A stretch of 64,000 nt of DNA from Botrytis cinerea B05.10 (GCF_000143535.2 NC_037316.1:1054001-1118000); one strand, 5' to 3'; counted from the first letter of the stretch, positions 25,348-39,384 are shown. Numbers and translations are program-made. The notes: generated from the letters alone by a model not told the origin.

Positions 25348-26230
25348 AATTGCTCGCGCTGATTACTTATCGTCTATTCTGTTTTGAGTGGCGGCGGGGA
25401 TTTTTCTTAATTTAGGACTGAAGATAGAAAGCGGGCAAGATTCGCGAGTCGCGAGTCGCAATTGAAGAGAGACAGTTCGGAGTACTGGAGTGATATGATA
25501 GGAAACCTAGGTAGGGTAGGTGGTTCAAGGTGGTTGGGGAGATGTCGAATCTTGAGTAGTGAATCTTGAATATCGGATGCTATATATTGTATGTCGTCTC
25601 CCGTCAGAGTTAACTTGAGTCGCAGATTGAATTGAAGCTGTGTATGTTGTGAAGATTTAAGAGATTTTCTGGAAGAGTGCAGATAAAGGCAAAGTTGTGT
25701 TCTTGTTCTGCAAGGGAGAATTGATGGATTATGGTTTTTCGGGGAGCGGTGATCGGTGGTCGGGTCCTCGCGTATAGCACTAGAGACTCGGTGGTTAAGG
25801 TGGTTGCGGTGGGTTGGTGGGATTTTGAGTTTATTTGTGTGAGTAAAGTATGTATGTAGATATGTACCGTAACATGTACCGACTCGTCTTCCTCTTTCAA
25901 TGGAAAGCGGCGTGTGAGCAGAAAGTATAAAAAATTAAGGATAAAAAGGGTTTTGTTAGAATCCGGAGGGTGGATTTTGTTTTGCTTTCCTCTGTCCTGT
26001 GTATGTAAAATGATCAAGAGGCAATCACTATAAGAAAAGGAGACGATTTGGGAATCTTCAATGAATTGTGATGAGGTTCATATATTTCCGTGCTGCCAAT
26101 AAAGTATATAATTGTGCTTGATGATGTTGATTGAGGGAAGGATACGAGTGAGCACTGAAAATGTGGTCCCGTATATAATTGGGTTGAGGAAAGTCTGTTT
26201 TCGGTCTGTTAATAGATCTGGGGAGAAAGA

Positions 26231-26276
26231 AGTGCAAGTGCAAGTGCAAGTGCAGGCGCAGGTGCAGGTGCAAGTA
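26231..26276. repeat. Hexamer repeat (AGTGCA/GGTGCA variants)
   Basis: About seven copies of a six-base unit (gtgcaa drifting to gtgcag), upstream of the bHLH gene. Confidence 0.85.
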
Positions 26277-27470
26277 CTAGGAGTGGATAAGTGGTACGAG
26301 TAGTACAAGTTGTACATACCTAGCTATCATCCGGCATCCAGTATGTGTGTGTCAAGTACGAGTCCTCACATACGACTCCCCTCCTTCCAGGATAGAAAGA
26401 AAAAGTGGTTTGGTGATTTGCAGGAAGAAGGGTCCTTGTGCTGATTGTACGGAGTAGAGAAGAAGGAGGAGAAGGAGAAGGCGAAGGAGAAGGAGATCTT
26501 TTGAGCCTTGTGCTGATTGTGAAGGAGAAAAAGACGGACCAACCCCTTGTGAAGTCGAAGTGGTGCGTGGAAAAAGGTTTACGGAGACGGTTTCAATGGA
26601 CTGGGGAATTCGTAGTCTCTTCTTTAATAATAAGAATGATAATGAGGTGCACAGTCGGGAAGGCGTATGGTCGCCAAGTGTGGATTGCGGATTGTGGATG
26701 GTGGATGGTGGAAGGCGGATTGTGGGTTCCCTTTGTACTGGACTGGGTGCTGCACAGGAGGACAGGGTCAAGGAATCTCTTAGTGTACGAGTACAATGAT
26801 GGCGACTCAGGGAGAAAGTGTGTAGATGTGCGAACCACGGGCAAAACGGCCAACTTGACTTGGCTTGAAGAAGGATTGATGTTGAGCGTGCGATGTAATA
26901 TGTAGATTGTGTAAATAGGTCTCAGCACCTTTTGGGGAGGAGATGGATGGTCTGTCTCGCGTGTAATATTGGCGACAGATGAGCGACGAGAGAAGATGCA
27001 GGAGGAAGGGAAAGGGAAAGGGAAAGAGATCCAGGTATTTCGCAAGAAGGCGTAACAAAATACTGTGGAATGGTCGGTGTTGAGACTCGAGCCCATACAC
27101 AAGATTAAGTTCGATCTCTGACGGAACTCAGAACTCTGTATGAAGTATGTACTGGATGAATACCGGTACGCATGTTATATCCACGAAAACCCAAACTGCC
27201 GATATTTCTTTAATTGAATTGCAGTGTATGGCTAGGGTCCAAGATTCCGAAGACTTGAATCACTCAATTTACTCTTCCTGGGGGGGGGGGAGGGTGGAAG
27301 GAAAGTGCATTCCTTTTTCTAATCCTGAAAGAGAAATATCCCAAAGAGATAATGAGGATAAAATGGGAAGGTATCCAATCGATCAATATGCAAGTTGTGT
27401 AGATTGTACTTGGTCAATTCTCCGTTGAGTACCTTCTTCGACCTTGATTTGATTTTGATGTCCACCCCTT

Positions 27471-27490
27471 CATCCATCCATCCATCCATC
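27471..27490. repeat. (CATC)5 microsatellite
   Basis: Five consecutive CATC units in noncoding DNA. Confidence 0.85.
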
Positions 27491-27580
27491 AACTGGATCC
27501 ATGAAAATGGATTAAAAAAAGGTGTGATTATGCCCTCCTGGGTGTTTCTGCAATGAGCGTAAGTGACCTTACACAGTACA

Positions 27581-27606
27581 ATGAATGTATGAATGTATGA
27601 ATGTAC
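27581..27606. repeat. (ATGAATGT)3 minisatellite
   Basis: Three tandem copies of an eight-base unit in noncoding DNA. Confidence 0.8.
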
Positions 27607-29257
27607 AATTGCTGCGTGGGTTCTTGCTAGGATGATTGTCCTCCTCTCCTGGGATTATTTGTGACCATGTTTGAATGTCAAACTAGACCGATTGAAGTGC
27701 AATTTCCTTGGAAAAAGCAATTATATTTGTGGTATATTTACTACTATTAGGTTGAAAGTTGGATTTCTTCCCCAACTTGTCTCCCCCCGCAAAGAAAGGT
27801 CAATCATGTCAATTGACCGGACCGGTGAACTTTATCAGCTAGTCGTAGGTATGTGTGTATGTATCATCGTCCATCCGTCATCTGAGGAAAAGACTCCGAA
27901 AGAGGGATGTATGAAGGTTGAGTTTACCTGCATTAGTTCGAGGCAAGTAAGTAAGGTTAAGTACCTAGTTTGGATTTGCATAACTGTCGCGCCTTGTACT
28001 GTGGAGAGAGACAGCGACAGAGAGAGACAGAGAGAAGAAAGAGAGTACAAGAAATACAATCGCTGGTGGCCATGCACGTCGTCGGCGAGATCACAATCGA
28101 AAGTGTGAATAGTCCGAAAGAGTACCTGGGCAACCATACGGAATCATAACTATTCCATCCATGCCTAGCTAGGAATCTAGTTTGTGAAACTCTTACACCC
28201 ATTAACATATGTAAATCACGCTCATTTGGCTACTGACTGTGCCGCATCCCCTCATCATTCATGTCAGCCCATATATTCATGGATCGCGTCGTGAATCGTG
28301 ATAGATACATGATTGGACATATTGCAATTTGGTGCTTAGTCTTCTTTGGGTCGGATCAGATCAGATCAGACCAGGCCAGGCCAGACAATAAGATAATCAA
28401 TAGTTGCCACATTTTCTCCTCTATTTCCCCTCAACCCCTCGACATCGCGCGCGGGAGGCTCTTGGGTCGGATATTGGTATCTGGATCATGTATTACTGGT
28501 TAAGTGAGGCATGCTGCAGGTCTCGCAAAGCTACAGGATACATGGCAAGTAGATGTGATTAGGATTAGCGTGGTCTGATTGTTCAGCGGTATTCCTTAGG
28601 AATTGCAGCTCAATGATGATTCGACACGACAGAGGGACTAAAAGTAAAAGGGAAGATTGTTGTATTATCGTCTTGATCTTTGTCGCTCAGAGTTGTGAAG
28701 AATATCTGGTCAGATCTGACAAGTCACCTCCTCCAGATACTGCAACTCAAATTCCTCACCCACTGCTGAACATCCCGGAGATCTTGACTTGACAATGACA
28801 GGGAAACAGTTTCTATTGTATGACTCGACTAAGGTTAGGTACTCTCAACGGCTTTGTTGAGCTGGCACAAAGTAGAAGTCGTACGGGTCTAAGACATGAT
28901 ATCAAAATGACGATGCTACAGAATCTAGGAGAAGCTTGGAAGTGAAGATGTCTTGGAGTTTTCCTTCAATCTCGACTCTAGAGTCCGGAGTCTAGGGGGT
29001 CTAGGGGTCTATACGGAGATGTCAAGCCTTCCAAGAATCCATAAGGTCTTGAGCCCAAGACAATTGACTTGCAGCATCGATCGATATGGTGCCAGCCAGC
29101 CAGCTTACTACACTACCTAGATACCTAGATAGACTTGTCGACAATACCTACCTATCTAGAAAGATAAAAAGCTCTGATCAATCTATGGCTGGCTCTTTTT
29201 CTCGAACGCTCGTGCCTGACAGGACAAAGTTCTCCACAAAATGTTTCCGAGTACACA

Positions 29258-29386
29258 CTCTCTCTCTGTCTCTCTCTCTCTCCCTCCCTCTCTCTCTCCC
29301 TCCCTCCCTCTCTCTCTCTCTCTCTCTCTCCCTCTCCCCCTCTCTCTCTCCCTCTCCCCCTCTCTCTCTCCCTCTCCCTCTTCTCT
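29258..29386. repeat. CT/CCCT polypyrimidine microsatellite
   Basis: About 130 bases of almost pure C and T on the plus strand, built from CT, CCCT and CCCCCT units. It creates a spurious Ser/Leu/Pro ORF (29086-29478). Mirror symmetry of this kind can favour triplex (H-DNA) structures. Confidence 0.92.
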
Positions 29387-31116
29387 GTATTGATCCGGGA
29401 AATTCTTTACGGAGCGTCTACCCAGTACCTACACTGCAGAGTGCCTGCAAAGTGGCTACGGAGTTGCTAGGTAGATAGATATTGTATCTCTTCACACAAA
29501 CTTTAATCGCTCGTCTCCTCAAAATGGCATTTTTGCCGTTGCATCCTATCCAGTGATATCAATCTCACCCCATCCCGTTTATGCTATCGATATCCAGCTA
29601 ATCCATTTATCCTTTCATTACTGGCATATATCTGCCGTTGTTTCAAAAGCAGCGTTAAACTATCTTGAACCTTGTTCCCCGATAAAAATCCTAGCATACA
29701 CGGTAGGCTCGACCTGGTCCGACCCTGTTGCTGCACAATGCGCGGCATGAAAGAACAGGGCTTCAAAAACATCATCTGGACGTTGGGGGCCATGCTGACT
29801 GAGAACCACACACACACCCCCCTTCAAACGTTCCTAGACAGTTCGATCTCTACGTCAATCATTACATAGGACGGTATCTAGACTGATTCATTGTACAAAA
29901 CGGTGACATGATTCATTTATGAACCATCTCGTCAACAATGATTCATAGAAAGACTTATCAATACTAGATCAGAAGCTTATTCTCACCCGTCACACAACTG
30001 AAGGTACTTAGGTACCAATTGCAGGCAGGGTATTTGACTTCTCCAGGGTTTTGTGTGGAGTGAGATCTCACCCCTTCTCAAAGTATTACACAAGGCTTCA
30101 TCACTCTGTGCATTCAGGCTCAAATGTTTATCGGTGTCATTGCAGTTTTACAACTCACCGAGAGCTGTTGATCAATGATGTGATTTGTTACAATGTGCCA
30201 CCCACCTGGCGCTTGTCGATAGACGCTGTTCACCCAGGATATCAGGACATCATCGGGGGGACGAGGGGAGGGGAGGGGAAGGGAGCATGGAGCTTACTCA
30301 CAAATCCTTGCTTACGACGTTGTGAGCCCAATCTGGATTGAATCCCACAAATCCCCGAGTTTAAACCTTGGAATCTCTTACTCTTACTCATGAAATTCCT
30401 GATCCTCGGCTCGGGGATGCATCTCATGAAGGAGGTGACGCCGTCACGCCGCCGTGATTACGGGTGACATGAACAAAAAAAAAGGTGATGAACTTGCAGT
30501 AGAGGCAAGCAACGCTTCGGAATAACCTAAATCAATCAACTGGTTCTGTGGCAGCCCTCATAACCGCCCCGAAATATGGTGTTGGGACAAGATCCGGACC
30601 ATCATATCTCAATGAAAATCTTAGCAATTGATCAATTTCCTTGCAGGGTTTTAGGTTGCATTAGTATCTCTTTAGAATGTTGGTTAGGCTGTTCAATCCA
30701 CGATATATGAACGTGGTAAATCTAGATCGCCCTTCGTAACAACGTGTGAGCGTGCATTTGGAGTGAAAGCTTAAACGATTAACCAATAAATGAAGTCCAG
30801 GTATGAATGGGGGTTTCGTTAAAATGGGGTAAATCGTAAAAATGATGAAGGGGGTCTAAGAGCTGACACATGTGATGACGCTCTTCAGGTTAGGAAATAA
30901 AATACCGGCAGTAAGCAAGTACAGTCGAACCTCTACAAAAACAAAATAAAAATGGACTATAATTTAAATCTACAGCAGGTAGTGGTTATGATGTAAATGT
31001 ATACTTTGTAGATATTGAGAATGAAAACGTAAACTAGTATTTATGTGCCGAAGTACAATACAATTAGACGATGTAAAGCCGGATAGCTAGTACAAACTTC
31101 AAATTGCTAAAGCTAC

Positions 31117-31164
31117 GCTAATGCTAATGCTAATGCTAATGCTAACGTTAACATTAACGTTAAC
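31117..31164. repeat. GCTAAT hexamer repeat grading into GTTAAC palindromes
   Basis: Four GCTAAT units are followed by overlapping GTTAAC palindromes (aacgttaacattaacgttaac). The second half is largely self-complementary. Confidence 0.85.
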
Positions 31165-32119
31165 TCATCAAGTGAGAGGGATTTCGGAAGGAAGAAAAGA
31201 GGATTGATTGATTGATGGATTGGCATTCAGATCTGAAAGGAGCAATAAAGATAAGTCAGATTTCCTTACGGTATCTTCATCCGCATCGACGATCCTTCGG
31301 ATATCGCCTTCAAGACATTCTCAGCTCGTGGCTCAGTTCACTGCACGGCCCCCATTCTTTTTATGATCCTTCACGTCCTCGATGCAGAAGTTCAAGATGT
31401 CTGTATGTGGATGGTGAAGGTCAAGGGTTGCTTATTGTACTAGCAGCCTCGTACTTGGAAATGGTGCTTTGTTGATGTTACTGTTACACTCATCATGGGA
31501 CACCTTTCGGTTTCGGTGCTTTTCTTCCACTCAGCCTATTCGAGCATTCCTCCACCACACGCTCCACACCACCATTACCCATTTCCAGCCCGTTCCAAAG
31601 CCTGGACTGCCATGTGCTGAGCCACCGAATAAATGAAGATCCGTGGGAATACTTCGTTACAATACCTCCGCGGTATGCAAGATGCACCAAATACATGTAC
31701 TTTCCACACTTTACACCTTCCATCCAATCGAGAAATGTGGTTCTTGGGTTGAATCCAGCTTCCGAGAATTTCTTCCCAGCACATCATTTCCCTGCAGCTT
31801 TCTCTCCTACCCTCGCCCTGTGTGACGCATGACTTGTATCGTGGAACATCAAGTCACATCATGGAGATCAGTATGTCCCATTCAAGTAGTTCCGTTTGCT
31901 ACCGACTACACGGAACCTTATATCAATGATCATTTTTGTACTTCCACATACTTGAAGTTGTATGACTCGACCCAATCTGAGTAGATTGTTTGAATGCATC
32001 TGGTACCCCTATCTCTGTGCTCACATCCTCACATCACAAACTCTACGTGGCTTCGGATGCATTGAGATATAATCGATAATTTCTTCATTATATATATGCA
32101 GATGCAGAATAATCTACCT

Positions 32120-32122
<3 letters not shown>

Positions 32123-32162
<40 letters not shown>
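32123..32162. repeat. (TA)20 microsatellite
   Basis: Forty bases of perfect TA repeat, preceded by the palindrome tacctaggta. The tract is self-complementary and could extrude a cruciform. Confidence 0.95.
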
Positions 32163-32166
<4 letters not shown>

Positions 32167-33734
32167 CAAAGTATACCCTATTATTTCGTCAATAAGATTC
32201 ATATGAAAGTGCCCAGCTTACACGATGGGTCTCGACGAACCTTATTTCGCTCTTATTGAACAAGGAAATTTGAAGTAAAATTTCTCAAGAAGTACAAACT
32301 TACGGGATCACAACATTTTCATCTATCTACCCCAATTTTCATCTTATAATTTAAGGGTACCTGCCTACAATTCGTGATACCATACGGCGGCGTATCTCTA
32401 TATCGCCAATTAATCACCATGTTGCCCCCCTTACCTGGAAGCTTTCTACGGCCTCCCAATTTTGCCCCAGACGGATGTATCGATACACCAAATAAAGTTT
32501 CCAGCCCAATTTCGAACACACAAATGTACTCTGGGATGGCATGATTGTGACGGTTTTTCCTTCTGCTGAATCTTTGTGTAAAGTACGCATGCTACTTGTA
32601 TCATATCTTGAACCATGGTTTCTCAAAAACACACGGCTGGAAAGTATCCTAGACATCTATGAGATGAGCTCAGCTGCCTTCATTGACCAAATCAAAAGTT
32701 AACGAACCATTTCGAAGGATTTATTAGTCAGGCACATATTTTAAAGACGGTTCAGTAATAAAGCAGTGCATCGGGGGCCTCATACCACCTCCCGAGTATT
32801 TTTTTTTTATATTGGCATTCTCTCCTTATTGCTATTGACTACCCCGTCACTTTTACCCGTCAATGTTGTACAAGCCACATCAACTCCATGCTAGCAACGA
32901 CAACATTTGACTACTTTGTCGTACTCGTCTAACTGGCTATTTCCTAAGTGCCCGATAAACTTTCGGCGCCTGTTGCAAGATGATCAAGCTATGATATTAT
33001 GCTTTGTACTTGGATGTAAAGCTTCTAATCATGAACCAGACTCTAATCTACTATAGAGCCATTTCGTACCACATCGGCCGTACTGTATCTATCCGAGCCG
33101 ACAGCACCACCAAGCTCGTTCAATAATCCAGCTGCACCTGAAAATCCCCTATCCTATCGAAGCAATCCATAGCACATGCTTTCATTTCCAGAAGAATTTC
33201 AACACAAACCCAATCACAGCAAAGCAAAAGCGCGAAAACATGTCACCCATCTCTGCACATCCATTCATCCTTACCAGCCCCTTCTCTTCTCCACCCTTCC
33301 AACATTCGTCCTCCTCGCACAAATCATTCCGTTCCACTGTACACTTCAACACCACAACACCACAACACCACATCTCACACACCCCTCACATCCCGTCCCT
33401 GGAAATAAATTAATTCTCTTTTTCAGAAATGAAACAAAGATGGCTAAAGCGTGTTTATGGTCGTACATCATGGTACACTCACTCTAAACACTCTATTTCA
33501 TTTCTCTATCCATCCTGCCTACCTACCTACCTACGCAATATACGTATTGCTTCCACGACATATTTAATCGGTTCGGAAGATGCAGGTTCAGGGCCGGTAA
33601 TATGGTAAGCTGCCGTTTTGGTATCCCGTTTCTTCGTGGGATATGATGAGTGTGGTGGTGACACAGGAAGGTATTCATATTTTATTCCACGATTTTACTC
33701 GCTTTCGTTTGGGAGGGAAGAGAGATGCAAGTGC

Positions 33735-33752
33735 GAGGGAGGGAGGGAGGGA
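33735..33752. repeat. GGGA microsatellite
   Basis: Four consecutive GAGG/GGGA units on the plus strand in noncoding DNA. Confidence 0.75.
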
Positions 33753-34735
33753 TGAGAACCCGGGGAACGGGAAGAAGTGCGGTCTATAAAGAATATGGAA
33801 ATCGCTCTTGAAATTTGCAGGAGGGACGCGTATGTTCGTATGTATATCTGTGTTTGTGTGCGTATGCACGTCATCAAATCCCGAACGGAACCGCGGAGGT
33901 TTTGTATATGTACATGCAAGATATAACGAATATATATATGTGTGTGTGTGCGAAATTTGAACGGCAAAGCAGCTAGGGATAGAAAAACATCAGTCTTGCA
34001 GGGTCTATTGAGTAAGTGGAGATATTGATAAATTTCACATCTCAGGAATGTATCTTCATTCATCTTCTTGTTGAGACATGTCAATTCCAATATATATCTA
34101 GAAACCGCTCATGATCAATACATAAACACCTACCTATCTTATCCCATGCGATCCCATCACATCTCTCGCCATTCTACCAAATCACGCATTTGGGGAGAAG
34201 GGGAAAAGCTGAATGTATTCCTCCCGTCCCTACCGTTCCCATTATCTCACCACCCCTCATTGCCTATCCCGAGAAGTAAAATCAAATCCAGTCTGTGCTG
34301 GTTGTATGCAGCCAGATATCAACGGGATCCTGCATCTTCCAGATAGATAGATAGATACTTTGCAGATGCTTGCCATGTAGCGAGTTTTAAGACGGGTGGG
34401 TGCAGGCATTCATGAGAGGGGGGTGATATTTGTAGTGTATAATATACGTGCAGTGTAGTTAGTATGTGTGTATAGATGGGTTCGAGTCGTTGCTCGCTAG
34501 TTTGGGTTTTTATGTGTTGGGAGGAGATATCATACTATGGTTTGTAGAGCTGGTAGAATGGATTATATGTTTTAAACTACAAAATACAAATAGACAGACG
34601 AGAGTTAGAGTTATAGCATAGCTACCTACCTATGTAGAGTGATAAACGACGGGTGGATATATGTTTTTATCTCTTTTTTTTATTTTTTTACTTTTACTTT
34701 TACTATATACTCTACCTCTTTTCTTCAAATACAAA

Positions 34736-34761
34736 TAGATAGATAGACAGATAGATAGATA
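34736..34761. repeat. (GATA)n microsatellite with one interruption
   Basis: GATA units interrupted by one GACA. A second, shorter GATA run occurs near 34341-34355. Confidence 0.85.
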
Positions 34762-36145
34762 CCGAGCTAGTTATCCACAAATATCTTCACATCTCGTTCA
34801 ATTTCTCTCCAACAAAGCAAAGATGTAGAGGTATCTACCAGTACATATCCTATGTTTGAATAACACTCATCCACATGAATAACATATCACATCACATACA
34901 TACTAACAAAAGCCCCATCCCATCACATTCCGATGATGCATGCATGCATGCATACATGCAGTCTCCGAAATCCAAATCCATCCACCACATCTCGATTCTG
35001 CATCCTCTCGCTTCTGCATGTCCATGCAATCCTTTTCTCTCCGTCTTTCCTTCGTCCTCGCTTCTATTTCTCCTGCTGTGCTCTACACTAGTATTATATC
35101 TCACCCCTCACCCCTCACCTCTCATCTCTCGAGTCTTACGCCTATCGATTTGCCCAAGAAAAAATACCAGATGATTTACATATTTCGCTCACTAAACCTT
35201 CACCCCATCCCATGTCATCTCACTCCCATACCATCCTCAACCCCATCGATCTACCCCCTCTTCTCCCATTCTTATTTCTATTCGCTCTCCAAACAAATGC
35301 GCGTAATACTTATCCCTCCCACCCACCCACTCACCATTCTATCCTCGTAAATACAAACCACCCAGTACATCACCCTAAGATTACTGTGATGAATGAGAAT
35401 TACATAAACCATGAACTGTAGAACATGAGACGTGGATATGGATATGGATTCGGATCCGAACGCCCTCGGATTTACATCCATCCCACATGATGAGTAATTA
35501 CCGGTTTGATTCCTCGCGTCGTTCCGGATTGTGAGTATATCTGTAGGTCTCACTTCTATTAGTGATCTTGAAAATAGAGATGAGGATGAGGATGTAAATC
35601 GAGAACAAGCTTCAAAGTCTCGATCAGCTAGCTATCCGAAGAATCCATTCCTGCCTTCTTCTGCGCCTCTAAATTACGCAGGTGAGAAGACATAGTCAGA
35701 ATCTCCTGATCCTATTCGGCTTCTCCCTTTCTCTTCGCTTTGATACCTTCTCCCATCTGTTTTTTATTATTTTTTCTACACATGTATAGCTAGATATAAG
35801 CGTCACATCAAGAGAATCGCATCGAAGATAAATATTATATTAAATCCCAATAATAATCACCCCCAAATGCCCAATCCCAAAATTGATATAAAATAAACCT
35901 TTCCTACTATACATCCTGTGGCCCAATAAATATGCATTTTTATGCTCCTACTTCTTTTCCTATTCCATTCTGCCCAAGTCCTCTTGCACCAAATATGTGT
36001 CCACCTACATAACCATAAAATACAAGACCCCATCCAAATGTGATGCAATCCATTCCTCAAATTCCATACCCACCGACTCCAATAATGACCCATAATATCT
36101 GGATTTCGAAATATTCCCATACCTAAGAAAAGAAGAATAAAATGT

Positions 36146-37790
36146 TTAAAGGTGTCTCCATCCACTCTGATACAACACCTGCATCTCATTAATCAAACAT
36201 TCCAATCCCATTTCCACTCTCACCTCCTCTCCCTCTCCCTCCTTAACCCACTTTCGCACTCTCCTCCCCACCCGTCCCCTCTCCACCCATCCACTCCCCC
36301 ATTCCCTCACCCACCCCATCCTAATCCCCCAAACTCCCCTCACAGCTTCCCATCTCCCAGGCCATCCCCCCTTCCCATTAACCATCTCATAAGTCTCTCT
36401 CTTATACCCCACCCTCACACTCGGGTTCACATAAATGCCCTTCTTTTCCCTCAGCGGATTGTCCGCATGAATAAGACAACACTCACTACCCTCTAGATGT
36501 TTTTCGGCAAGAGAATCAGGGATACCCCTGAATTTAAGACCCTGGAATTCTTTCTTTAAACTCGAAGAAATGAAAGAGGAAGGATACCAAGGTTCCCCAT
36601 CAAAAACGACCATTCCGTTCCAACAACTTTTAACAGGTACGGGGTCATTTCTTCTCAATGCATTTAGAGATTGTGAGGCGTAGAAGTAGGGCCAGGAAAG
36701 AGATGCGGTTTTTCGACCAGAGGAGTCGCGGAGGGCAAATGTGTCATAGTATTGGGAGGGGTACGAGAAATCTAGGGCGCAGGCTGCTGCATAGAAGTTG
36801 TTATTGGTGGCGAGGAGGGTAATTACGTCGGTTGTCTGTTTTTTTTGATTAGCTGGGCGTTTGGCTGTAGGGATAAAAACAATGAATTAATTGAAGAGAG
36901 CACGAATAGAGATAGACTCATGGGAAGACTACGACGATGAATATGAATCACAAACGAGGAGGGAAAAGGAGAAGAAACACGTGACAACACACCGTAAAAA
37001 CCACATCATTGATCCATAAAATCTTATCAAATTTCCTTCCCCTCCCTTCATCCCATACCCTCAAGAGGGGTTCCATAGCTCTATTCCTCAATCTCGCCAA
37101 ATAAGGTATTCGTCTCATTTCCCACCCACTCTCGCTCTCTTTCCTCCCTGTATGCAACCATCCAGTTCTGTCCTGCCCCTCCTCTGGCACATGTTTCAAT
37201 TCTTCAAGCTGGGCCAGACGATCCATACCCAACTCAATCGTCCTTTCCACCCCCGCCTTCCCTAACATCCCATCCAAATCCATCAGCGCCGCTTTCGTTC
37301 CATCCCACGAACCCGATTCAATAATCGAGACATACACATTCTGGGGTCCCAAATGTTGAACCAGGGATACCAGAGCCGGAGACCAATTTTGCCTGAGCAT
37401 TAATTCCGATTTACGAAATATTGCTGCTATGAAAATTGTTTCATTATTGGGATTTCCCATTTGTGTTTTAGATCCCTGAAAGACCTGTCTACTTTCAGCG
37501 TCACTAGACAATAATGATTCTTGGTTTCCTTCCCCTCCCACTCTTTTCATTGATAAAGAATCCTGACCTGGCAATGAAGGGGCTTCATGTTGATTTGATG
37601 TCAAGTCCGATGGATCAATCGCCGAAAATTGAGGCGTGATAGTACGTATTGGATTCGGAAGTTGGATGATGATCCAATAAGCATCAAAAAGGAAAAAAAC
37701 CAAGAGAGCGAGAAACAAATTTGGAAGACGCGAGTGGGGATGAAGAGGGGATCGTGGGGCACGAAAGTAACGTTTAGGAAGGATTGTCAT
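36146..37790 (-). CDS. CAP59/CMT1-family alpha-1,3-mannosyltransferase-like glycosyltransferase
   Basis: Exons 36993-37790 and 36146-36835 (157-nt intron) give 495 residues. A single hydrophobic segment at about 23-42 (FLALLVFFLFDAYWIII) marks a type II Golgi membrane protein. A low-complexity stem and then the catalytic domain follow: IFIAAIFRKSELM, VYVSIIESGSWDGT, the acidic motif ILWINDVVFT, and the block NNFYAAACALDFSYP...YYDTFALRD. These match the Cryptococcus CAP59/CMT1 mannosyltransferase family (GT69 in my recollection). It probably adds mannose to glycoproteins or cell-wall glycans in the secretory pathway. The intron falls directly after the acidic VVFT motif. The C-terminal 100 residues are unusually Gly/Arg/Glu/Trp-rich, reflecting G-rich coding DNA. 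Confidence 0.93.
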
Positions 37791-39384
37791 GGTTTAGCTT
37801 TGAACGTTGATGCCGGTCCGGACCTGCTAGGAAGGATATTTGTGGTCCAGTTGGGGTTGTCTTGCGAGCGTGATGAGGGATTATGGGCGGGCCGAAATGG
37901 CTAGGTATTGTAAACCTAGCTCCGAGCTACCTAGTAGCAATGCAACGTAGAACGTGCTCAGGGAACAGTCAACCTTATAATAAGAGGAGCAAATACTGAT
38001 CCTAGTATATATGTAGTATCGGGTATCTCTTTCGGAGATATGATACAGAGAGGAAGGTGGTGGCTAGACGTTTGAATCCGGGGTTCAAATTCGAGCCCGT
38101 CTCGACAAATCTATCCTATAGAAGATATGTGGAGGAGCTGGACTAATAAACTTATGAGCTTGCGAATCTGTACTTCGTGAAGAACGCCAAATCATTTATC
38201 CCTTTAAGGCTTTGGAGAAGTGAAGGATAGTTAATGCATGGTTTTTTTGGCTTTTGTTTTGTTAGTTAGTTGGTTCTGATGTCCGTTTTCAGCAAAACTT
38301 CGTGATGTGACGATGGCTATGTACCTGCCAGCACCAAGAGATCTTGTTTGGCGCGTAAGGATGATTAATGATTTAGTTAATGCACCAGCTCGCGAATCCG
38401 GACGTCAAAGGATTCAGTTATGCTTCCACCAGTAGCATCCTGGATATGCATCCCCAATAGAACTCGTGTAGTGACGAAGAAACAAGAAACGAAAAGAGGA
38501 GGAGTGCAGAATGGCGCTGCGCCGTTGGAAAACGCAATTGGATAGTTAAGGGATCGGAATATTACATCGATAGGAGTAAGAACCCTACGATTGATTGTAC
38601 GAAGTAATAAGCTCGTTAGGTTAGTTGTTCGGCCCGACCGAGCTTACTTTATTCAGTGATTGATCTGAGACATGGGTACCACCACTCCTTCTGCTGACTC
38701 CGTCTATATTCACTAGATTCACCAGCTATTCAACGACCTGGGGATCCCCAGATTCTCAACTTTTTATATCTTTGGTCTTAGGACATAGTATGTCGATTGC
38801 ATATCTCAGGAATCAATCGGTTTATGTGAAATTCGAGGTGATGAGACAAGAAGAAAGCTTTCATTTGCTGAACTTCCAGATAATCCATAGTCCGAATACC
38901 CAGGGAAAATTCCCTCGTTCCTTCTAATGTCAACAAGTTGTTAGTCGTTACTTTTCCCACATATAATGTGAGTTGGAACAATCATAGGGCTTCGGAAGAG
39001 GGCGAATGGTCATTCATAAGAGATTTTCTTCTTGTATCTACTCCTACTCCCACTCCCAGGCGCAAAGGCTCTAAGACAACGTACACAACGTACACAACAC
39101 GCACTCTCAATTCTTCTTGCAGTACATCTGGCTGCTGAATCCTCAAGTTTTCGCCAAGCATTAAAGAATCTAAAGCTGCCTAGTGGTAAGCAAGCTATTT
39201 TATCAGTAGTAATAATAAATGCTGTTATTTGAGCTTCTCATTAAATCATCTATCACAAGGAGTTTGGGCTGATGTTGTGTTCCCAAAAAAAAAAGTCTAT
39301 CGTAACATTAATACACTCTATCTATCTACTTGGTATCTATCTATCCATCCATGCGTCTATAAAAAAAAATTCTATATATATAAA
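37791..39384. other. Intergenic, mannosyltransferase promoter and OYE 3' region
   Basis: No convincing ORF or RNA gene is present. A B-box-like ggttcaaattc occurs near 38089-38099, but no tRNA can be folded around it. Confidence 0.5.

Larger units (their letters stand above)
25348..36145. other. Gene-poor tract of about 10.8 kb
   Basis: No ORF here has a recognisable domain, an intron-joined extension or a convincing start. The longest frames (for example 26593-27102 minus, 27671-28108 plus) are low-complexity or overlap on both strands. The DNA is AT-rich with many microsatellites. The part next to 25347 is likely promoter and 5'-UTR of the bHLH gene. No transposon ORF or long terminal repeat was noticed. 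Confidence 0.55.

Noticed and set aside
29086..29478. 130-codon plus-strand ORF
   Set aside because: Most of it is the CT microsatellite read as Ser/Leu/Pro.
38060..38115. tRNA B-box-like ggttcaaattc
   Set aside because: The flanking bases do not form a T stem, and no acceptor or anticodon arm can be drawn.
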